Shown: positions 34,970 through 44,234, counted from the stretch's first letter. The stretch is 64,000 bases of DNA from CAWAND01 sp963783335 (GCA_963783335.1 CAWAND010000010.1:930001-994000); one strand, 5' to 3'. Notes: generated from the letters alone by a model not told the origin. Numbers and translations are program-made.

Positions 34970-36060
34970 GCCCTGGACCTCAGTTTGGGGGACATCTGGT
35001 GGTCCAGCAGCGCGTGCTGCCGACTTACCGCGTGCCTTTCTTCGAGCGGCTGGCGGCGGACTGTCACAGGTTGACGGTCCTGGCGGGGATGCCCCGCCAG
35101 GGCGAGGCGATCGTTTCGGCGGAGCGGTTGGATGGAGCGGAATGGCTGCCGCTTACCAACCGGCACCTGGGGAAGGGCGGATTCTATCTGCTGGCGCAGT
35201 CCGAACTGGTCTCCCGCTTGAATTCATTGGCGCCAGATGCCGTGGTGCTGGAAGCGAATCCGCGCTACCTGAGCACCTGGCGCGCCCGGAGCTGGGCCAA
35301 GGGGATGGGCACGCCCGTGCTGGGCTGGGGCCTGGGTGCCGAACCCGAGGGGCAGATGGCCACCTGGGTCTGGCGGCGTTTCTTGCGCGGCTTCGACGCG
35401 ATGATCGCATACAGCACCCGGGGGGCTGAGGCCTACCGAGACCTGGGTGTTCCAGGCGATCGGATCACCCTGGCGATCAACGCCGTCGGCGCGGTCCCCG
35501 ACTCAGCGCCGTCAAAGAAGGGTGAGCCATCCAAGCGGCTGCGGCTTCTTTTCGTTGGCCGGCTCCAAAGGCGCAAGCGGATTGACACGCTGCTGCGAGC
35601 ATGTTCCCGGCTGGCCGAGCCGCCAGCCGTAACGATCGTCGGGGACGGTCCGGAGGGGCCCAAGCTCAAAGCCCTGGCCGCCAGCGTTTTACCTGACGCA
35701 CAGTTTGCAGGGCACCTTGAGGGCGGGCGGTTGGAGGCCACCTTTGCGCAGGCTGATTTGTTCGTGCTGCCGGGAACGGGGGGGCTGGCTGTCCAACAGG
35801 CCATGGCGCATGGTCTTCCGGTGATCGTAGGGGAGGGCGACGGCACAGCCGACGACCTGGTGCGCTCAGCCAATGGCTGGCGGGTCGCCCCGGGCGATGA
35901 GGTGGGGCTGGTGGAGGTCCTTGGCCAGGCGGGGGCCAACCGTGACCGTCTTGCACGGATGGGCGCCGAGTCCTACCGCATCGTGGCCGAGGAGGTCAAT
36001 CTGGACGCGATGGCCCGGGCATTTGTGAAATCTGTCACAAACGCGGCGGGTGGGGGCTGA
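34966..36060 (+). CDS. Glycosyltransferase (GT4-like)
   Basis: 364 residues from ATG 34966. GT-B protein with LLFVGRLQRRKRIDTLLRAC, VTIVGDGPEGPKLKALA and a donor-site FVLPGTGGLAVQQAMAHGLPVIV. Resembles CapM/WfgS-like transferases. The 3' end encodes AFVKSVTNA within a TTGTGA palindrome. Confidence 0.85.
   Translation: MSPGPQFGGHLVVQQRVLPTYRVPFFERLAADCHRLTVLAGMPRQGEAIVSAERLDGAEWLPLTNRHLGKGGFYLLAQSELVSRLNSLAPDAVVLEANPRYLSTWRARSWAKGMGTPVLGWGLGAEPEGQMATWVWRRFLRGFDAMIAYSTRGAEAYRDLGVPGDRITLAINAVGAVPDSAPSKKGEPSKRLRLLFVGRLQRRKRIDTLLRACSRLAEPPAVTIVGDGPEGPKLKALAASVLPDAQFAGHLEGGRLEATFAQADLFVLPGTGGLAVQQAMAHGLPVIVGEGDGTADDLVRSANGWRVAPGDEVGLVEVLGQAGANRDRLARMGAESYRIVAEEVNLDAMARAFVKSVTNAAGGG
36022..36041. 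promoter_or_regulatory. Palindrome TTTGTGA-AATCTG-TCACAAA
   Basis: Perfect 7-bp arms, located in the last codons of one glycosyltransferase and 20 bp before the ATG of the next. Codons here (TTT, AAA, TCT, ACA) are AT-rich and atypical for this high-GC region, which suggests selection on the DNA. Confidence 0.65.
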
Positions 36061-36061
36061 G

Positions 36062-37270
36062 ATGCGCCTTGCCTATGTGGCCGACGGGCGGAGCCCGATA
36101 AGCCGGAGCTGGATGGCGCATTTTATCGAGACGGGCCACGAGGTCCACCTGGTCTCCACATTCGATTGCCGGCCGCTCGACGGCCTGGCGTCGCTTGGTT
36201 TCGTGCCGGTGGCTTTCAGCCGGGCCAGTCACGCCCTGGATGACGGGGCGACGGCCACCGCAGGTCCGGCGCGGCGAGTGATCGGCGTCCGGCTGCTGAC
36301 CGCTCTGCGGGATTGGCTTGGCCCGCTGACGATCGGCCCGGCCGCCACACGCCTGAGCGGCATGCTTCGGGAGATTGATCCTGACCTGGTCCACGCGATG
36401 CGCATCCCGTTTGAAGGAATCTTGGCGGCGGCAAGCGATCCGGAAGCCCCGCTTCTCATCTCTTCGTGGGGCAACGACTTCACGCTGCACGCGTCCGGGA
36501 ATCCTTTGTTAGGACGACAAACGCGTGCGGCGATGGCGCGGGCCGATGGGCTGCACGCCGACTGCCAACGTGACTTGCGGCTGGCCTGGAAGTGGGGCTT
36601 CCCGCGCAACCGGCTCCAAACCGTCCTTCCTGGCGCCGGCGGGGTTCGACGCGAAATCTTTCACCCGGCAGGTCAGGCCGACACACAGGACTTCAGCCGG
36701 CGATCTGCGCTTGCCGATCTTCCGGAGTCAACGCCGGTTGTGGTCAACCCACGCGGGCTGCGAGCGTATGTGCGCAACGACACTTTCTTCAGGGCCATTC
36801 CACTCATCCTCCGGTCTCACCCCGACACGGTGTTCGTATGCCCGGACATGCAGGGCTCGAGCCAGGTGCAATCCTGGGTCCGCCGGTTGGGGATTGAGGC
36901 GCATGTCCGACTATGGCCCCGTCTCTCGGCCGACGAGATGGCCGACGTGTTTCGGCGGGCGGAGGTGGCTGTGTCGCCCAGCGAGCACGATGGCACACCC
37001 AACACGCTTCTGGAAGCCATGGCCTGCGGCTGCTTCCCGGTGGCAGGCGACCTGGAGTCGGTCCGGGAGTGGATCGAGCCTGGCGTGAACGGGCTCTTGG
37101 TGACCCCGAGCGATCCGGTGAGTCTGGCTCGAGCGGTATCGGATGTGCTGTCCGACGGGGACCTGCGAAGGGAAGCCGCCCGGCGCAACCAGCAGATCAT
37201 CGCCGACCGGGCGAACTACGCTCAGGTGATGGCAGCGGCCGACTCTTTTTACCAGCATTTCCTTCCCTAG
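36062..37270 (+). CDS. GT4-type glycosyltransferase
   Basis: 402 residues from ATG 36062, after GGGTGGGGG. GT-B fold: N-terminal YVADGRSPISRSWMAHFIET, central SWGNDFTLHA, and donor site SPSEHDGTPNTLLEAMACGC with the EX7E motif. Last gene of the first polysaccharide operon. Acceptor and donor unknown. Confidence 0.9.
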   Translation: MRLAYVADGRSPISRSWMAHFIETGHEVHLVSTFDCRPLDGLASLGFVPVAFSRASHALDDGATATAGPARRVIGVRLLTALRDWLGPLTIGPAATRLSGMLREIDPDLVHAMRIPFEGILAAASDPEAPLLISSWGNDFTLHASGNPLLGRQTRAAMARADGLHADCQRDLRLAWKWGFPRNRLQTVLPGAGGVRREIFHPAGQADTQDFSRRSALADLPESTPVVVNPRGLRAYVRNDTFFRAIPLILRSHPDTVFVCPDMQGSSQVQSWVRRLGIEAHVRLWPRLSADEMADVFRRAEVAVSPSEHDGTPNTLLEAMACGCFPVAGDLESVREWIEPGVNGLLVTPSDPVSLARAVSDVLSDGDLRREAARRNQQIIADRANYAQVMAAADSFYQHFLP

Positions 37271-37346
37271 GGTCCGGGTGCCGCCGGCGAATCGCGGCTG
37301 GTGTGCTCGGTCGGCTCTCGATCCGGCCTTTGGTCTGGCCCGATGC

Positions 37347-37352
37347 TATAAT
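37347..37352 (+). promoter_or_regulatory. -10 box of the second polysaccharide operon
   Basis: A consensus TATAAT in the 146-bp gap, 64 bp before the bi-domain oxidoreductase ATG. No good -35 is seen at 16-18 bp, so the promoter may need an activator. Confidence 0.45.
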
Positions 37353-37416
37353 CCGGGCGCCTGAACCTAGATTGTCGGCCGGCAACAGGCTCGGTACGGC
37401 CAGACAGGCCTTCTCT

Positions 37417-39579
37417 ATGAAACAAGTTGTGCAAAACATGCGCTCGGGAGAAACCCAGGTCATCGACGTCCCCGTCCCCCGTCCGGGGCCCGGAATGGCG
37501 TTGGTCCGAACTGGGGCGTCCCTGGTGTCGGCTGGGACCGAGCGGGCGACGGTGGCATTCGCGGACCAGAGCATGCTGGGCAAAGCGCGCTCGCGCCCGG
37601 ATTTGGTGCGTCAGGTTATCGACAAAGCGCTCACCGATGGGCCGCTGTCCGCATGGGATGCGGTGCGGAACCGCCTGGACCAGCCGATGGCGCTGGGCTA
37701 CAGCTCGGCTGGCACCGTCGTGGCGGTGGGTGACGGCATGACGGGATTTGCGCCCGGCGACCGGGTGGTGTGCGCAGGAGGCGGCCGCGCCGTCCACGCC
37801 GAGTACGCGCAGGTTCCACGCAACCTCATGGCCCATCTCCACGATGGCGTCGAATACGAAGCGGGCGCATTTGCCACGCTGGGCGGCATCGCACTGCACG
37901 GCTTCCGCCTTTGCGGGGCGGGGTTGGGCGATCGCGTGGCCGTAATTGGGATGGGGTTGCTCGGCCAACTCGCACTGTCTGTGGTGCGCGCCTCGGGCGG
38001 CCTCGGCTTCGGCGTGGACCTTTCGGCAGACCGGGTCAGCTTGGGGCGTGAACGCGGCTTTGCGGCCGCCACGCGCGGTGAAGCGGAGGCCGAAGCCCAA
38101 GCTTTCACAAATGGGATGGGGTTCGACGCCGTGCTCATCTGTGCCGATACGCCTTCGGACGACCCGGTCGTGCTGGCCGGCGACATTGCCCGGGACCGGG
38201 CCAGCGTGGTGGTTATCGGCAATGTGGGCATAGACGTGCCGCGTCGCGTGTACTACGAGAAGGAATTGAACCTGGCCGTGTCGCGATCCTACGGCCCAGG
38301 ACGCTACGACCCCGCTTACGAGGACGCCGGCCATGACTATCCGCCCGGCTTCGTGCGCTGGACCGAAGGGCGAAATCTCGAGGCGGTGGCAGCCATGTTG
38401 GCTTCCGGCCAGATGGATGTTTCCAGCCTGATAAGCCATCGTGTTCCCATCGACGAGGCGGGCCGTGCCTATGAGTTGATCCAGCAGCCGGACTCGGGTG
38501 CCTTGGGCGTTGTCCTGACCTATCCGGCCGCGCAAGATGGCCTCGATCTGCCACCGTCGCGGCAGACGCTGCGGGAGCCGTCTGGCGCAGGATCACCCGT
38601 GCGGCTGGGCGTCATCGGCGCCGGCAACTTTGCCACCGCCACCTCCTTGCCGGCTTTGGACAAGCTGGGCGGGGTGCAGAAGCTGGCGCTGGCTTCAGCC
38701 GGCGGGCTGAGTGGGGCGCGCGCTGGCCGGCGGCATGGATTTGCATACACGACCACCGACACCTCCGAAGTCCTGGCTGACGCTGAGATCAACACAGTCG
38801 CCATCCTGACGCGGCACAACCTGCACGCTCGCCAGACGGTGGATGCGTTGGCGGCGGGCAAACATGTGCTGTGTGAGAAGCCGCCGGCGTTGAACGAGCC
38901 CGAGTTGGCGGACGTGTGGGCGGCCCGAGAAGCCTCCGGCACCGTGTACACCGTGGGCTACAATCGGCGCTTCTCGCCGTTTGGGCGGGCTATGAAAGAC
39001 CACTTCAACGCGGTCAAAGAACCTCTCCTGTGCAGCTACCGCGTGAATGCCGGCATGCTTCCGCTCGACCATTGGGTGCAAGACCCGGAGCAAGGGGGGC
39101 GCTTGCTGGGGGAAGTGTGCCACTTTGTGGACTTCTTGATCTTCATAACAGGTGCCCTTCCGGTTGAGATCAGCGCTTCGGCTCTTCCCGACGGGGGGCG
39201 CTACCGCCAGGACAACCTGGCGATATCGCTGCGCTTTGACGGCGGCTCCGTCGGCAGCATTGTGTATGCGGCCAATGGCGACCGCGGGATGGGCAAAGAG
39301 CGGGTCGAAGTCTTCGGGGGAGGCCGATCCGCCATCATCGAGGACTTCCGCAGGCTGACGCTGTACCGGAACGGCCGGTCCAGCACGCGACGAAGCTGGC
39401 TCAGGCAGGATAAGGGCCACGCTGATTTGTGGCGAGCATTTGTGAATTCCATCACAAATGGGTCGCCGCCTCCCATCCCCTATGACGAACTCTTTGCCAC
39501 GTCGATGGCCACCTTTGCCGCGCTTGAATCGCTCCGAACGGGCCAGGCCGTGCCTGTCCGCGGCCTCCGCATGGAGTAA
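37417..39579 (+). CDS. Bi-domain oxidoreductase: zinc-type alcohol dehydrogenase fused to Gfo/Idh/MocA
   Basis: 720 residues from ATG 37417; the much longer frame from 36913 is an artefact. Residues 1-360 are MDR/alcohol-dehydrogenase-like: GYSSAGTVVAVGDGM, FAPGDRVVCAGGG and the NAD site VAVIGMGLLGQLALSVVRAS. Residues 390-720 are Gfo/Idh/MocA: LGVIGAGNFA, CEKPPALNE, GYNRRFSPFG, GRLLGEVCHFVDFLIF. Such fusions occur in polysaccharide clusters beside heparinase-like genes; a role in forming or modifying an oxidised sugar is inferred. TAATG overlap with the next gene. Confidence 0.88.
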   Translation: MKQVVQNMRSGETQVIDVPVPRPGPGMALVRTGASLVSAGTERATVAFADQSMLGKARSRPDLVRQVIDKALTDGPLSAWDAVRNRLDQPMALGYSSAGTVVAVGDGMTGFAPGDRVVCAGGGRAVHAEYAQVPRNLMAHLHDGVEYEAGAFATLGGIALHGFRLCGAGLGDRVAVIGMGLLGQLALSVVRASGGLGFGVDLSADRVSLGRERGFAAATRGEAEAEAQAFTNGMGFDAVLICADTPSDDPVVLAGDIARDRASVVVIGNVGIDVPRRVYYEKELNLAVSRSYGPGRYDPAYEDAGHDYPPGFVRWTEGRNLEAVAAMLASGQMDVSSLISHRVPIDEAGRAYELIQQPDSGALGVVLTYPAAQDGLDLPPSRQTLREPSGAGSPVRLGVIGAGNFATATSLPALDKLGGVQKLALASAGGLSGARAGRRHGFAYTTTDTSEVLADAEINTVAILTRHNLHARQTVDALAAGKHVLCEKPPALNEPELADVWAAREASGTVYTVGYNRRFSPFGRAMKDHFNAVKEPLLCSYRVNAGMLPLDHWVQDPEQGGRLLGEVCHFVDFLIFITGALPVEISASALPDGGRYRQDNLAISLRFDGGSVGSIVYAANGDRGMGKERVEVFGGGRSAIIEDFRRLTLYRNGRSSTRRSWLRQDKGHADLWRAFVNSITNGSPPPIPYDELFATSMATFAALESLRTGQAVPVRGLRME
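39437..39460. promoter_or_regulatory. Palindrome with 9-bp arms, core TTGTGA-ATTCCA-TCACAA
   Basis: CATTTGTGA (39437-39445), ATTCCA, TCACAAATG (39452-39460): the longest arms of the family in this window. It lies inside the oxidoreductase gene (codons for AFVNSITNG), 120 bp before the next start. Confidence 0.65.
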
Positions 39580-41675
39580 TGCCCTCCTTCGGTGATGCAT
39601 TTGAAGCCCTTCGGCGACTGGGCCTGCGCCCGTCGCTTCACTACGCTGCCTATCAAGCCAAGCTGAGATCGGGTTGGTTCCGCCTGCGCACACCGGCAGG
39701 TGCATGGGGGGCGGCCGCCAGCGTCGAATTGTCACATGCGGGGTTGGGCACATTCCCCTTCGCGAGCGGGGAAAGGTTGCGATCGGCGCTCGAGAGCCTG
39801 CCCGAAAGCACCCGACGCCAGGTGATCGAAGCTGGGGAGGCGGTGCTCCGAGGTCGCTTTGACGTCTTTGGGCGCCAATCGGTCGAGGTCGGCTTCCCGC
39901 CGGATTGGATGGCCTTCCTCCCGCTGCTCCCCAACTCCCCGCCACCGATCAGGGCCGGAGCACATTGGTCGACCTACCGGCTCGAGCATTTGGGCGGGGA
40001 TGTCAAACTGGTTTGGGAGCTGTCGCGCTTCGGCTGGGTTTTGGCGCTGGGTCGAGCCTATGTGGTCAGTGGGGAGGACCGCTTCGCGGCCGCCTTTTGG
40101 GCACTGCTCGCCTCCTGGCGTCAGGCCAACGCCCCCAACCTGGGGCCACAGTGGATCTCAGGGCAGGAGGTCGCTCTGCGCCTCATGGCGCTGATCTATG
40201 CCTGGCAGACGTTCTCCCCCTGGCTTTCGCAGCAGGCAGACCGTCTCCAGGTTCTGATGGAGACGATACAGGTTCATGCCGACCGCATACCGCCCAGTTT
40301 GGACTACGCTCTGGCACAGGACAATAATCACCTGCTGGTCGAGTCGGCAGCTCTGTATGCGGCTGGGCAGGCATTCCCTGAGCTTGGCGGGGCGGAGATG
40401 TGGCGGTCGACGGGCCGGCGGATGCTGATCGATGCCGTGGCCAGGCAGTTCTTCGACGACGGCGGCTACACCCAGCATTCGGTCAACTACGCCAGAGTCG
40501 CACTCGAAGCAGTGTTGGTGGGGGCTGTGGCTGCTAAGCGGGCGGGTGATCAGCTGCCTCCTTCGGTATTGGATGCCCTGACCCGGGGTGGCGATTGGCT
40601 GGAGGCTATGATGATCGGGGAATCCGGTCGGACGCCCAACTTTGGGCCCAACGATGGGGCGCAGATCCTGCCCCTCACCGCCTGCGACTACGGCGATTTC
40701 CGTCCATCGTTGGATGCCTTGCGGAGGCTGGTTGGCCGTCCGTCCTTGGGTGAGGGCGCCTGGAGCGAGTTGGGGGATTGGCTCGGCTTGCCCCGGGCGA
40801 GTTCAATTGAGCCAAACGAAGGCCGGCCAGCATCTTCCGCCGAATTCCGACAGGCAGGGACATACAAGCTTGGCCAAGGACGGCTTCAAGCGGTCCTGCG
40901 TTGTGCTCAGTTTGACCGTCGTCCCGGCCACGCTGACCAGCTGCATCTCGATGTCTGGTATGCAGGCCAGAATCTGGCCCTTGATCCGGGAACTTATGTG
41001 TACAGCGGTGCGCCCCCATGGGACAACGCCTTGGCTGGCTCGGATGTCCACAATTTGCCGCGCATCGACAGCCTGCCCATGATGCGGCGGGCTGGGCGCT
41101 TCTTGTGGTTGGCTTGGGCGCAAGGCAAGCTCATCTCGCGGCACTTGAGCACCGATCGAGGCGTGGAAGTCCTGGTCGCGGCCCACGATGGCTATCAAGA
41201 GCTGGGTCTGAGCCTGCAGCGGACCGTGGTCCGTTTGGGACAAGGGGCCCTGTTGGTTGTCGATGAAGCCTTCGGTGTGGGGAGACACCGGCTCGACGTC
41301 GGATGGAACCTGCCTGATGCCGGGTGGACGGTCGATGGCCGAGCGATGTGGCTGGCCGAACCCGAATGGACGTGCCGTCTCGACCTGCCGGACGCGCCGG
41401 CGGCGCTTGCCGTCTTCAAGGCGGGGGAGCAGATCGTCGGCCAAGCGGTGGCGCCCCAGCCGACCTGGGGGTGGACCTCGCCCACGTATGCTGTGAAGAA
41501 CGCATGTCTGCGGACGTTGTCATCGCTGGAGGGGAATCTGCCTCTGCGGCTGATGACCTGGTTCGAATGGGATACGGGCACGCGCGGCAGTGCGAATCTG
41601 GCCTGGCGTCCGCCGGATGTGGGGCAAGCACCTCTAAGCCACGTTGGATGGGGCGGGGAGACGGTCGAGCTCTGA
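39579..41675 (+). CDS. Heparinase II/III-like protein
   Basis: 698 residues. An N-terminal alpha/alpha toroid (about 100-400) has GPQWISGQEVALRLMALIYA, AQDNNHLLVESAALYAAG and the active-site-like YTQHSVNYARVALEAVLV. A C-terminal beta-sandwich (about 440-690) has GHADQLHLDVWYAGQNLALD and DPGTYVYSG. Family members are polysaccharide lyases. In capsule or EPS clusters they act on the nascent polymer. No signal peptide is evident, so its location is uncertain. Confidence 0.88.
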   Translation: MPSFGDAFEALRRLGLRPSLHYAAYQAKLRSGWFRLRTPAGAWGAAASVELSHAGLGTFPFASGERLRSALESLPESTRRQVIEAGEAVLRGRFDVFGRQSVEVGFPPDWMAFLPLLPNSPPPIRAGAHWSTYRLEHLGGDVKLVWELSRFGWVLALGRAYVVSGEDRFAAAFWALLASWRQANAPNLGPQWISGQEVALRLMALIYAWQTFSPWLSQQADRLQVLMETIQVHADRIPPSLDYALAQDNNHLLVESAALYAAGQAFPELGGAEMWRSTGRRMLIDAVARQFFDDGGYTQHSVNYARVALEAVLVGAVAAKRAGDQLPPSVLDALTRGGDWLEAMMIGESGRTPNFGPNDGAQILPLTACDYGDFRPSLDALRRLVGRPSLGEGAWSELGDWLGLPRASSIEPNEGRPASSAEFRQAGTYKLGQGRLQAVLRCAQFDRRPGHADQLHLDVWYAGQNLALDPGTYVYSGAPPWDNALAGSDVHNLPRIDSLPMMRRAGRFLWLAWAQGKLISRHLSTDRGVEVLVAAHDGYQELGLSLQRTVVRLGQGALLVVDEAFGVGRHRLDVGWNLPDAGWTVDGRAMWLAEPEWTCRLDLPDAPAALAVFKAGEQIVGQAVAPQPTWGWTSPTYAVKNACLRTLSSLEGNLPLRLMTWFEWDTGTRGSANLAWRPPDVGQAPLSHVGWGGETVEL

Positions 41676-42916
41676 TGCATGTCCTGTTGATACACCAGGC
41701 ATTTGCCTCTGTGGACGAGCCCGGAGGCACACGACACCACGAAATCGCTCGCTATCTTGTGGCGCAGGGCCACAGAGTGACTGTCATCACAGGCACACGA
41801 AGTTATATGACCGATTCGGCGCAGCAGCAGGCGGCGCGTGGGGGCTCGACGCCCGATGCCTACGGCGTGAACATCATCCGCTGCCGAAGCTATGAAAGCT
41901 GGCACCGTTCTTTCTTCCGCAGGCTGTTGAGCTTCTTGAGTTTCATGGCGGCCTCAACCTGGGCCGGACTGTGGGTCGACGGGGTGGATGTGGTGTGGGG
42001 CACCTCCCCACCCATTTTCCAGGCTGTCGGTGCCTGGCTGGTGGCGCGGTTGCGGCGGGCGAGCTTCCTTCTGGAGATTCGAGACCTATGGCCGGAGTTT
42101 GCCGTGGCGGCAGGCGTTCTGAAGCAGCCTGTGTTGATCGCCATGTCAACCTGGTTGGAAGGCTTTCTCTACCGCCACGCCGACAAGTTGGTGGTTAACT
42201 CGCCAGGCTTCATCGAGCCGGTCATGAACCGCTCCGGCCGAGCGCCCGAGGTCATACCCAACGGGGTTGACCCAAGCATGTTTTCTCCCGAGGCAGATGG
42301 CCGAGCCTTCCGCAAGTCCAACCAGATTGAAAGCGGGTTCGTAGTTCTGTATGCTGGCGCCCATGGATTGTCCAACGACCTTGGCGTGCTTCTCGACGCG
42401 GCGGAAAGACTGCGTGAGCACTCGGATATCCAGTTCGTGTTGCTGGGCGACGGCAAAGAGAAGGCAAGCCTGATGGCGGATGCCCAAGGGCGGGGCCTGG
42501 AAAATGTGCGCTTCTTGGCCTCGCTTCCCAAGAACCAGATGCGCCAGGCGCTGGCCGCAGCCAGTGCCTGCGTGGCCATATTGAAGCCCCTCCAGGCCTA
42601 CAAGACCACCTACCCGAACAAGGTCTTCGACTACATGGCCGCCGGGCGGCCAGTGCTCCTGGCCATCGACGGGGTTATTCGTGACCTGGTTGAAGGCGCC
42701 GGGGCTGGTGTCTTTGTGCCGCCGGGCGACCCGGAGGCCATGGCCGACGCCATCCGCAAACTCCAGGCTGATGCCAAGTTGGCAGGCGACATGGGCCGTC
42801 GCGGCCGGGAGGCCGTGGAGCGGGAGTTTAAGCGTGCCGACCTGGCGGCAGCCATGGAATCGGCGCTGGCTGCCAGCCGGAAGCAACCGGGCACGCAAGA
42901 TGGGACAGGCAAATGA
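41675..42916 (+). CDS. GT4-type glycosyltransferase (WbuB-like)
   Basis: 413 residues from ATG 41675 (TGATG overlap). N-terminus MHVLLIHQAFASVDEPGGTR, membrane-associated FLSFMAASTWAGLWV, LLEIRDLWPEFAVAAGVL, and a C-terminal donor domain with YKTTYPNKVFDYMAAGRPVL. Closely resembles WbuB/FnlB-associated fucosamine-type transferases. The ATGA overlap with the initiating transferase implies coordinated synthesis. Confidence 0.9.
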   Translation: MHVLLIHQAFASVDEPGGTRHHEIARYLVAQGHRVTVITGTRSYMTDSAQQQAARGGSTPDAYGVNIIRCRSYESWHRSFFRRLLSFLSFMAASTWAGLWVDGVDVVWGTSPPIFQAVGAWLVARLRRASFLLEIRDLWPEFAVAAGVLKQPVLIAMSTWLEGFLYRHADKLVVNSPGFIEPVMNRSGRAPEVIPNGVDPSMFSPEADGRAFRKSNQIESGFVVLYAGAHGLSNDLGVLLDAAERLREHSDIQFVLLGDGKEKASLMADAQGRGLENVRFLASLPKNQMRQALAAASACVAILKPLQAYKTTYPNKVFDYMAAGRPVLLAIDGVIRDLVEGAGAGVFVPPGDPEAMADAIRKLQADAKLAGDMGRRGREAVEREFKRADLAAAMESALAASRKQPGTQDGTGK

Positions 42917-43566
42917 GCGGCCAACTGCTGCCTGCAGGCATGAGCCCAGCCAAGCGCCTGTTCGACCTGCTGCTCACCCTGCCGGGTTTGATCGTGCTTA
43001 GCCCAATCCTGGGACTGATTGCCGTGGCTGTGTGGATCAACCAGGGCCGTCCGGTGCTCTTCCGCCAAGTCCGGCCGGGCTATGGTGGCCAGCCGTTTAC
43101 GGTCTTTAAGTTCCGCACGATGCGCGTGGCGCGTGCATCGGACGGAGAGCCATTGCCAGACGAGGTCAGACTGACAGCTCTGGGCAGGTTCTTGCGCTCA
43201 TTCAGCTTGGACGAGCTTCCCGAGCTGTGGAATGTCGTACGGGGGGAGATGAGCCTGGTCGGACCGCGCCCGCTGCTGATGCAGTATCTGGATCGGTACA
43301 CGCCTGAGCAGGCAAGGCGTCACGACGCTGTGCCTGGGATAACCGGATGGGCTCAAATCCACGGTCGAAACGCAGTGAACTGGGAAGAGAAGTTCGCTTT
43401 GGACGTTTGGTACGTGGATCATTGGAGCCTTGGCCTGGACTTCAAAATCCTGCTGCTGACCTTGTGGAAGGTGATCACGCGCGAGGGGATCAGCCAGCCC
43501 GGACGCGCCACAGCCGATGAGTTTATGGGCAGCCCGCCCGGGACCGACCGCGGCTCCAGCGCATAG
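42913..43566 (+). CDS. Undecaprenyl-phosphate sugar phosphotransferase (PglC/WcaJ-type)
   Basis: 217 residues: one re-entrant N-terminal membrane helix (LFDLLLTLPGLIVLSPILGL), then the bacterial sugar transferase core with FKFRTMR, LRSFSLDELPELWNVVRGEM (catalytic Asp-Glu) and SLVGPRPLLMQYL. Links the first sugar-1-phosphate to undecaprenyl phosphate and so starts the repeat unit. Length matches the minimal PglC-like form. Confidence 0.93.
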   Translation: MSGQLLPAGMSPAKRLFDLLLTLPGLIVLSPILGLIAVAVWINQGRPVLFRQVRPGYGGQPFTVFKFRTMRVARASDGEPLPDEVRLTALGRFLRSFSLDELPELWNVVRGEMSLVGPRPLLMQYLDRYTPEQARRHDAVPGITGWAQIHGRNAVNWEEKFALDVWYVDHWSLGLDFKILLLTLWKVITREGISQPGRATADEFMGSPPGTDRGSSA

Positions 43567-43929
43567 GGGGGGTCCGCAGGCAAGCCCTCTGGCGTGAACT
43601 TGACATAAAATGATACGGGGAACGGGAGGCGAATCGTTGAATTCTCCTGTATACTTCAAGCGTCGAAAGACAAATGCCAAGCAAGAGTCTTGGCTGAGCG
43701 GAATTCCTCACCAGCAGGCATATCCCTGTCCACCATGGGCAAACTCAGAGCACACAGCACCAGGCGGAGTGCCCACCCTGATGTGAGGGAGTGCGGGCAG
43801 GTGAGAGCATGCCGACAGGAGGCAGGCCTATTGAGAAATGACCCGGAGGACGAAGTTGTGCATTTTTAGAACGCCGAGTACTATCATTACAGCGGCTGCG
43901 ACGATAGGGATTAGCGCAAGGAGGGCCCA
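43567..43929. other. 363-bp intergenic region with hairpins
   Basis: No gene. It holds GCCAAG-7-CTTGGC (43676-43694) and a longer imperfect stem TGCCC...GGGCA with an inner CCT/AGG pair in the 43760-43800 area. A TTGACA lies at 43600-43605 without a matching -10. It may be the long leader of the small gene that follows; I recognise no RNA family. Confidence 0.4.
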
Positions 43930-44112
43930 ATGAAGAACCCGCTTGAGTTCTATGATGTAAAGACTCGCTCGAAATTCACATCGGCTGAATGGCGTATTGA
44001 GGTCAAGGAAGCCAAAGGCACCAAGCGTTATTTCGCTGTGGCCAAGGCGCCCGGTGCGAGCCACGAAGCCTGGCGAATTGTGAGCGCCGATTTCGCCAAG
44101 CAGAATATGTAG
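43930..44112 (+). CDS. Small uncharacterised protein (60 aa)
   Basis: A 60-residue basic protein with FYDVKTRSKFTSAEWRIEV and KRYFAVAKAP, and a predicted beta-rich fold. Strong evidence it is real: AAGGAGG at 43918-43924 before the ATG, and a textbook terminator 19 bp after the stop. No family is recognised. It sits alone between the polysaccharide operon and the E1/acyltransferase operon, with its own leader and terminator. Confidence 0.75.
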   Translation: MKNPLEFYDVKTRSKFTSAEWRIEVKEAKGTKRYFAVAKAPGASHEAWRIVSADFAKQNM

Positions 44113-44130
44113 TTCAACAGAGATGAGATT

Positions 44131-44162
44131 CAAGCCGCCCACAGCCTGTGGGCGGCTTGTTT
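44131..44162 (+). terminator. Rho-independent terminator
   Basis: Nearly perfect 14-bp arms CAAGCCGCCCACAG / CTGTGGGCGGCTTG (44131-44144 and 44146-44159) followed by TTTG. It closes the small-gene transcript before the next operon. Confidence 0.88.
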
Positions 44163-44234
44163 GATTCCCTAGATGGTATGATTGCCGGCGACGAATTGAC
44201 AGATCTCGCTTCCAAGCTGCAGGTGCCCTAGCCA

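Noticed and set aside
36913..37416. N-terminal extension of the bi-domain oxidoreductase frame
   Set aside because: It overlaps a glycosyltransferase and a promoter, and homology begins at the ATG 37417.
41777..41790. GTGA-CTGTCA-TCAC as another member of the palindrome family
   Set aside because: Only 8 of 12 fixed bases match, about one such hit is expected by chance in the window, and the spacer differs from the others.
43735..43830. Possible c-di-GMP (GEMM) riboswitch because of GGGCAAACT
   Set aside because: Only this short block matches; the second conserved half and tetraloop receptor are not found in order.
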